9,736 nucleotides of DNA from an uncultured Campylobacterota bacterium (GTDB lineage: Bacteria > Campylobacterota > Campylobacteria > Campylobacterales > Arcobacteraceae). The notes beneath the pieces are model-generated. The model did not search any database, was not told the origin of the DNA, and saw nothing but the letters and a program-made list of their open reading frames with translations. The stretch is from contig CAIJNA010000216.1 of the NCBI GenBank assembly GCA_903821805.1, positions 1-9,736 of the forward strand. Reading direction: 5' to 3'. Each line of letters starts with the position of its first letter. The first letter of the stretch is position 1. This document shows, piece after piece, positions 7,051 to 9,736 of the stretch. The position numbers and the translations under genes are program-made.

Positions 7051-8316
7051 ATGGATTATTTAAAAATTACTGGGGGAACTAAACTAGAGGGGGATGTTGT
7101 TATTACAGGTGCTAAAAATGCAGCACTTCCGCTTTTAGCTTCAACTATATTGGCTTCAAATGATGTAAAAATTTCAAATTTACCAAATGTTGTAGATATA
7201 AAAACTCTTTTAAAACTTATTGGTATGCTTGGTGGAAAATACGATCATAATATCAACGAAATTACACTAAATACAACTGAACTAAACAAAACAGAAGCTA
7301 CATACGATATTGTAAAAACTATGAGGGCTTCTATTTTGGTTCTTGGTCCGCTTCTTGCTAGATTTGGACACTGTGAAGTTTCACTTCCTGGTGGTTGCGC
7401 AATAGGTCAAAGACCTGTTGATTTACATCTTAAAGCTCTTGAACATATGGGTGCAGTTATCGAAATAAAAAATGGATATATTGCTGCGACTGCTCCGGAT
7501 GGTTTAAAAGGTGCGACTATTGTATTTGATAAAATAACAGTAACTGGTACTGAAAATATTGTTATGGCTGCAGCTTTAGCAAAAGGGAATACTACAATCA
7601 TAAATGCCGCAAAGGAGCCTGAAGTTGTTCAGCTTTGTGAGGTTTTAAGAGATGCTGGTGTTTCTATCAAAGGTATTGGAACAAATACTTTAGAAATAGT
7701 TGGTAACGATAGAAAACTTTTAGAGTTTAAACCTTTCAGTATTATTCCAGACAGAATTGAAGCTGGTACATATTTATGTGCTGGTGCTATAACAAATCAA
7801 GTTTTAAAAGTGACAAATGTTATCCCTAAACATCTCGAGGCGATGCTGATTAAATTTGAAGATATGGGTTTCAAAATCCTTAGAGAAGAGAATGCTGTTA
7901 CTATTTTTCCAGCAGATAAGATCAAGCCAATAAATATCACAACAACTGAGTATCCTGGTTTCCCAACTGATATGCAAGCACAATTTATGGCGCTTTGTAC
8001 TATGGCTGAAGGTGTTAGCATTATTGATGAAAAATTATTTGAAAACAGATTTATGCATGTTAGTGAGCTTTTAAGAATGGGTTCTGATATAAGTCTTAAT
8101 GGAACTGTTGCTACGGTTATAGGAACTCCGAATAAACTTTTTGGTACAGATGTAATGGCAACAGACTTAAGAGCTAGTAGCGCTTTAGTTTTAGCTGCAC
8201 TTGTAGCCGAAGGAGAAACAACTGTTCACAGAATTTATCACCTTGACAGAGGATATGATAGATTAGAAGAAAAACTTACAAATCTTGGTGCAAAAATAAC
8301 AAGAGGAAAAGAATAA
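7051..8316 (+). CDS. murA: UDP-N-acetylglucosamine 1-carboxyvinyltransferase
   Basis: MurA transfers enolpyruvate from PEP to UDP-GlcNAc, the first committed step of peptidoglycan precursor synthesis in the cytoplasm. The 421-residue protein has the full EPSP-synthase-like fold length. It shows Lys22-Asn23 (TGAKNAALP), the catalytic-loop Cys116 in LPGGCAIGQRPVDLH (112-126), Asp307 as likely general base (YPGFPTDMQAQFMAL), ENRFMHVSEL (331-340), Arg373 (TDLRASSALVLAAL) and Arg400 (LDRGYDR). Because the loop residue is Cys and not Asp, the enzyme should be alkylated by fosfomycin. It lies 37 bp after pepD on the same strand, with its own strong ribosome binding site and possibly its own promoter inside pepD. 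It converges on bioA across a perfect palindrome. Nothing is missing or unusual. Confidence 0.98.
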   Translation: MDYLKITGGTKLEGDVVITGAKNAALPLLASTILASNDVKISNLPNVVDIKTLLKLIGMLGGKYDHNINEITLNTTELNKTEATYDIVKTMRASILVLGPLLARFGHCEVSLPGGCAIGQRPVDLHLKALEHMGAVIEIKNGYIAATAPDGLKGATIVFDKITVTGTENIVMAAALAKGNTTIINAAKEPEVVQLCEVLRDAGVSIKGIGTNTLEIVGNDRKLLEFKPFSIIPDRIEAGTYLCAGAITNQVLKVTNVIPKHLEAMLIKFEDMGFKILREENAVTIFPADKIKPINITTTEYPGFPTDMQAQFMALCTMAEGVSIIDEKLFENRFMHVSELLRMGSDISLNGTVATVIGTPNKLFGTDVMATDLRASSALVLAALVAEGETTVHRIYHLDRGYDRLEEKLTNLGAKITRGKE

Positions 8317-8326
8317 TCAATTTTCC

Positions 8327-8352
8327 AGCTAGAAAGAAATTTCTTTCTAGCT
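8327..8352. terminator. 26-bp perfect palindrome between murA and bioA, probable bidirectional terminator
   Basis: The sequence is a perfect palindrome: AGCTAGAAAGAAA at 8327-8339 is followed directly by its reverse complement at 8340-8352. It fills most of the 39-bp gap between the convergent stops. Folded as RNA it gives a stem of about 10-11 bp with a minimal loop. T-rich stretches sit inside the arm and not after it, so the classical U-tract is absent on both strands. Termination or 3'-end protection is inferred from position. Confidence 0.7.
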
Positions 8353-8355
8353 AAC

Positions 8356-9657
8356 CTATAAACTCAAAACCGCATCAATCATGACGTCAAAAACTTTAAT
8401 AATTTCATCATTTTTAATAACATATGGTGGCATAAAGTAAACAACATTACCAAGAGGACGAATTAAAACTCCATGTTTTAAAGCAAACTCATAAATGCGT
8501 AACCCTATTCTGTCTTCACTCTTATAACCAAGAACATCGAATGCAAAAATCATCCCTTGCTGTCTAATATTTGTCACAGATACTAATTCTTTAAGTCTTA
8601 GCGACTGTTCCCTTATAAACTCTATAGTATCTTGATTCTTTTGTAAAATATTTTCATTTTCCAAGAATTCGAGTCCAGCTATTGCAGCTGTAACAGATAG
8701 TGGATTTCCAGTATAACTGTGTGAATGCAAAAATGATTTTGCACCTTTTGTGTCATATTCACAATAAAACATATCGTATATTGTATTTGTCAACATCACA
8801 ACACTAAGTGGTAAATAACCTGCCGTAAGACCTTTGCTTAGAACCATAAAATCAGGTGTAATTCCTGCTAATTCGCACGCAAATAATTTACCTGTTCTTC
8901 CAAATCCAACTGCAACTTCATCAGCTATAAGTAGGACATCATACTTATCGCAAAGACTCCTAAGTCCATTCAGATATACAGGATGGTACATATTCATATT
9001 TCCAGCACATTGTACAAGTGGTTCAACGATCACTGAAACAATATTCTTATGGTTTAATTTTAAAATATTTTCCATATCATCAAGAGCAAATTTTGCCTCT
9101 TCTATTGTCTGATTTTGTGGTGATTTTGCCTGAAGTGTTTTTATTAAAATTGGATTGTATACATCTTTGTAAAGTCCCATATCACTAACACTAAGTGCTC
9201 CGATAGTCTCACCATGATAAGAACCACTAAGTGATACAAAATATTCTCTTTGCTCGCCTTTATTTGAATAGTAATGGAAAGCCATTTTAAGCGCAACTTC
9301 AATCCCACTACTTCCATTATCTGCAAAAAAAACTTTATCTAAACCTTTTGGTGTTAATTCAACCAATTTTTTTGATAATTTAATAGCTGGTTCATGAGTA
9401 AACCCTGCAAGTAAAACATGCTCCAAAGTATCCAGCTGTGCTTTTATTTTTTCATTAATGTATTTATTGCTGTGACCAAGAGTATTTACCCACCAAGAAC
9501 TTATTGCGTCAATATATTTATTGCCATCGAAATCCTCAAGCATTACTCCATTACCGCTTTTAATTGGAATTAAAGGCAATCTTTCATGATCTTTCATCTG
9601 GGTGCACGGGTGAAAGATGTATTTTAAATCTTCCTCTTTTAATTTAGCATTTGTCAT
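8356..9657 (-). CDS. bioA: Adenosylmethionine-8-amino-7-oxononanoate aminotransferase
   Basis: BioA converts KAPA to DAPA in biotin synthesis, using PLP and, in the classical family, SAM as amino donor. The 433-residue protein (E. coli 429) carries class III aminotransferase motifs: SSWWVNTLGHSN (53-64), where the Trp pair matches the substrate-site tryptophans of BioA; the phosphate-binding DNGSSGIEVALKMA (113-126); SYHGETIGALSVSD (146-159); the cofactor Asp246 in IADEVAVGFGRTGKLFA; and the Schiff-base lysine Lys275 in LSKGLTAGYLPLS. HSHSYTGNPLS (311-321) and HGVLIRPLGNVVYFMPPY (395-412) also fit BioA and not ornithine or GABA aminotransferases. The ATG at 9657 lies 4 bp after the upstream stop, with GGAG/AGG purines inside the end of that gene as ribosome binding site. 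No other bio gene is visible, so the pathway is dispersed. Confidence 0.96.
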   Translation of the reverse strand: MTNAKLKEEDLKYIFHPCTQMKDHERLPLIPIKSGNGVMLEDFDGNKYIDAISSWWVNTLGHSNKYINEKIKAQLDTLEHVLLAGFTHEPAIKLSKKLVELTPKGLDKVFFADNGSSGIEVALKMAFHYYSNKGEQREYFVSLSGSYHGETIGALSVSDMGLYKDVYNPILIKTLQAKSPQNQTIEEAKFALDDMENILKLNHKNIVSVIVEPLVQCAGNMNMYHPVYLNGLRSLCDKYDVLLIADEVAVGFGRTGKLFACELAGITPDFMVLSKGLTAGYLPLSVVMLTNTIYDMFYCEYDTKGAKSFLHSHSYTGNPLSVTAAIAGLEFLENENILQKNQDTIEFIREQSLRLKELVSVTNIRQQGMIFAFDVLGYKSEDRIGLRIYEFALKHGVLIRPLGNVVYFMPPYVIKNDEIIKVFDVMIDAVLSL

Positions 9658-9661
9658 AGAC

Positions 9662-9736
9662 TTACCTACTCCACTCTTTCTTAGCTCTATCGCTTTCTCG
9701 CTTCAAGTCTTTTTCTTTTAAAGCATCTCTTTTATC
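9662..9736 (-). CDS. smpB: Probable SsrA-binding protein SmpB, last 24 codons (rest outside window)
   Basis: Only the 3' end is present, ending in TAA at 9664-9662. The visible residues start DKRDALKEKDLKRESDR and finish AKKEWSR. This matches the basic SmpB tail, which in bacteria follows a GKKxxDKR motif with a helical KEKD-x-KRE pattern and enters the decoding centre during trans-translation. The match is to a short, charged segment, so it is convincing but not conclusive; another lysine-rich C-terminus could mimic it. bioA begins 4 bp downstream on the same strand, so the two are probably co-transcribed. Confidence 0.75.
   Translation of the reverse strand, partial: DKRDALKEKDLKRESDRAKKEWSR

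Noticed and set aside
7407..8021. Minus-strand open frames inside murA
   Set aside because: They are antisense shadows of highly conserved MurA sequence.
8834..9326. Open frames in other frames inside bioA, on both strands
   Set aside because: They overlap core BioA motifs in other frames and have no independent support.
1..9736. Search for CRISPR arrays, tRNA or rRNA genes, insertion sequences, attachment sites, riboswitches or phage genes
   Set aside because: No regular repeats, cloverleaf-like segments, transposase motifs or long non-coding stretches were seen; all gaps are under about 75 bp.

Overview
The window reads as an ordinary, densely packed chromosomal segment of an AT-rich Campylobacterota (epsilonproteobacterial) genome, most like the Arcobacter / Sulfurimonas side of the phylum. 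The basis is low G+C, nearly gapless gene packing, the character of the encoded proteins, and the gene order aroB - MscS-type channel - mtaB, which I recall from Campylobacter as well. Genus cannot be fixed without a database search. Nothing points to a phage, plasmid, transposon, CRISPR array or defence island.

Layout. Positions 3-545 (+) hold the C-terminal end of a YcaO-family protein, the accessory factor for ribosomal protein S12 methylthiolation. It converges on a four-gene minus-strand operon that reads aroB (5638-4601), MscS-family channel (4604-2928), mtaB (2928-1666), mltA (1666-554). Every internal junction in this operon overlaps: ATGA once, TAATG twice. Upstream of aroB, 73 bp carry divergent promoters. 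On the other side a plus-strand pair begins: pepD (aminoacyl-histidine dipeptidase, 5712-7013) and murA (7051-8316). murA converges on bioA (9657-8356, minus), which lies 4 bp downstream of a gene whose visible last 24 codons match the SmpB tail (9736-9662, minus).

The genes are housekeeping: peptidoglycan precursor synthesis (MurA) and turnover (MltA), osmotic protection (MscS), the shikimate pathway (AroB), biotin (BioA), peptide catabolism (PepD), tRNA thiomethylation (MtaB), S12 modification (YcaO) and probably trans-translation (SmpB). MltA, MurA and the channel all concern the cell envelope. YcaO, MtaB and SmpB all concern the translation machinery.

The most notable signals are regulatory or architectural. 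There is a perfect TATAAT placed so that pepD would be transcribed leaderless. Both convergent gene ends carry a strong hairpin, and one of them encodes the same terminal Asp-Thr-Lys-stop on both strands. The methylthiolation-related genes ycaO and mtaB lie close together. I found no convincing new system, and no gene-free stretch longer than about 75 bp exists here.
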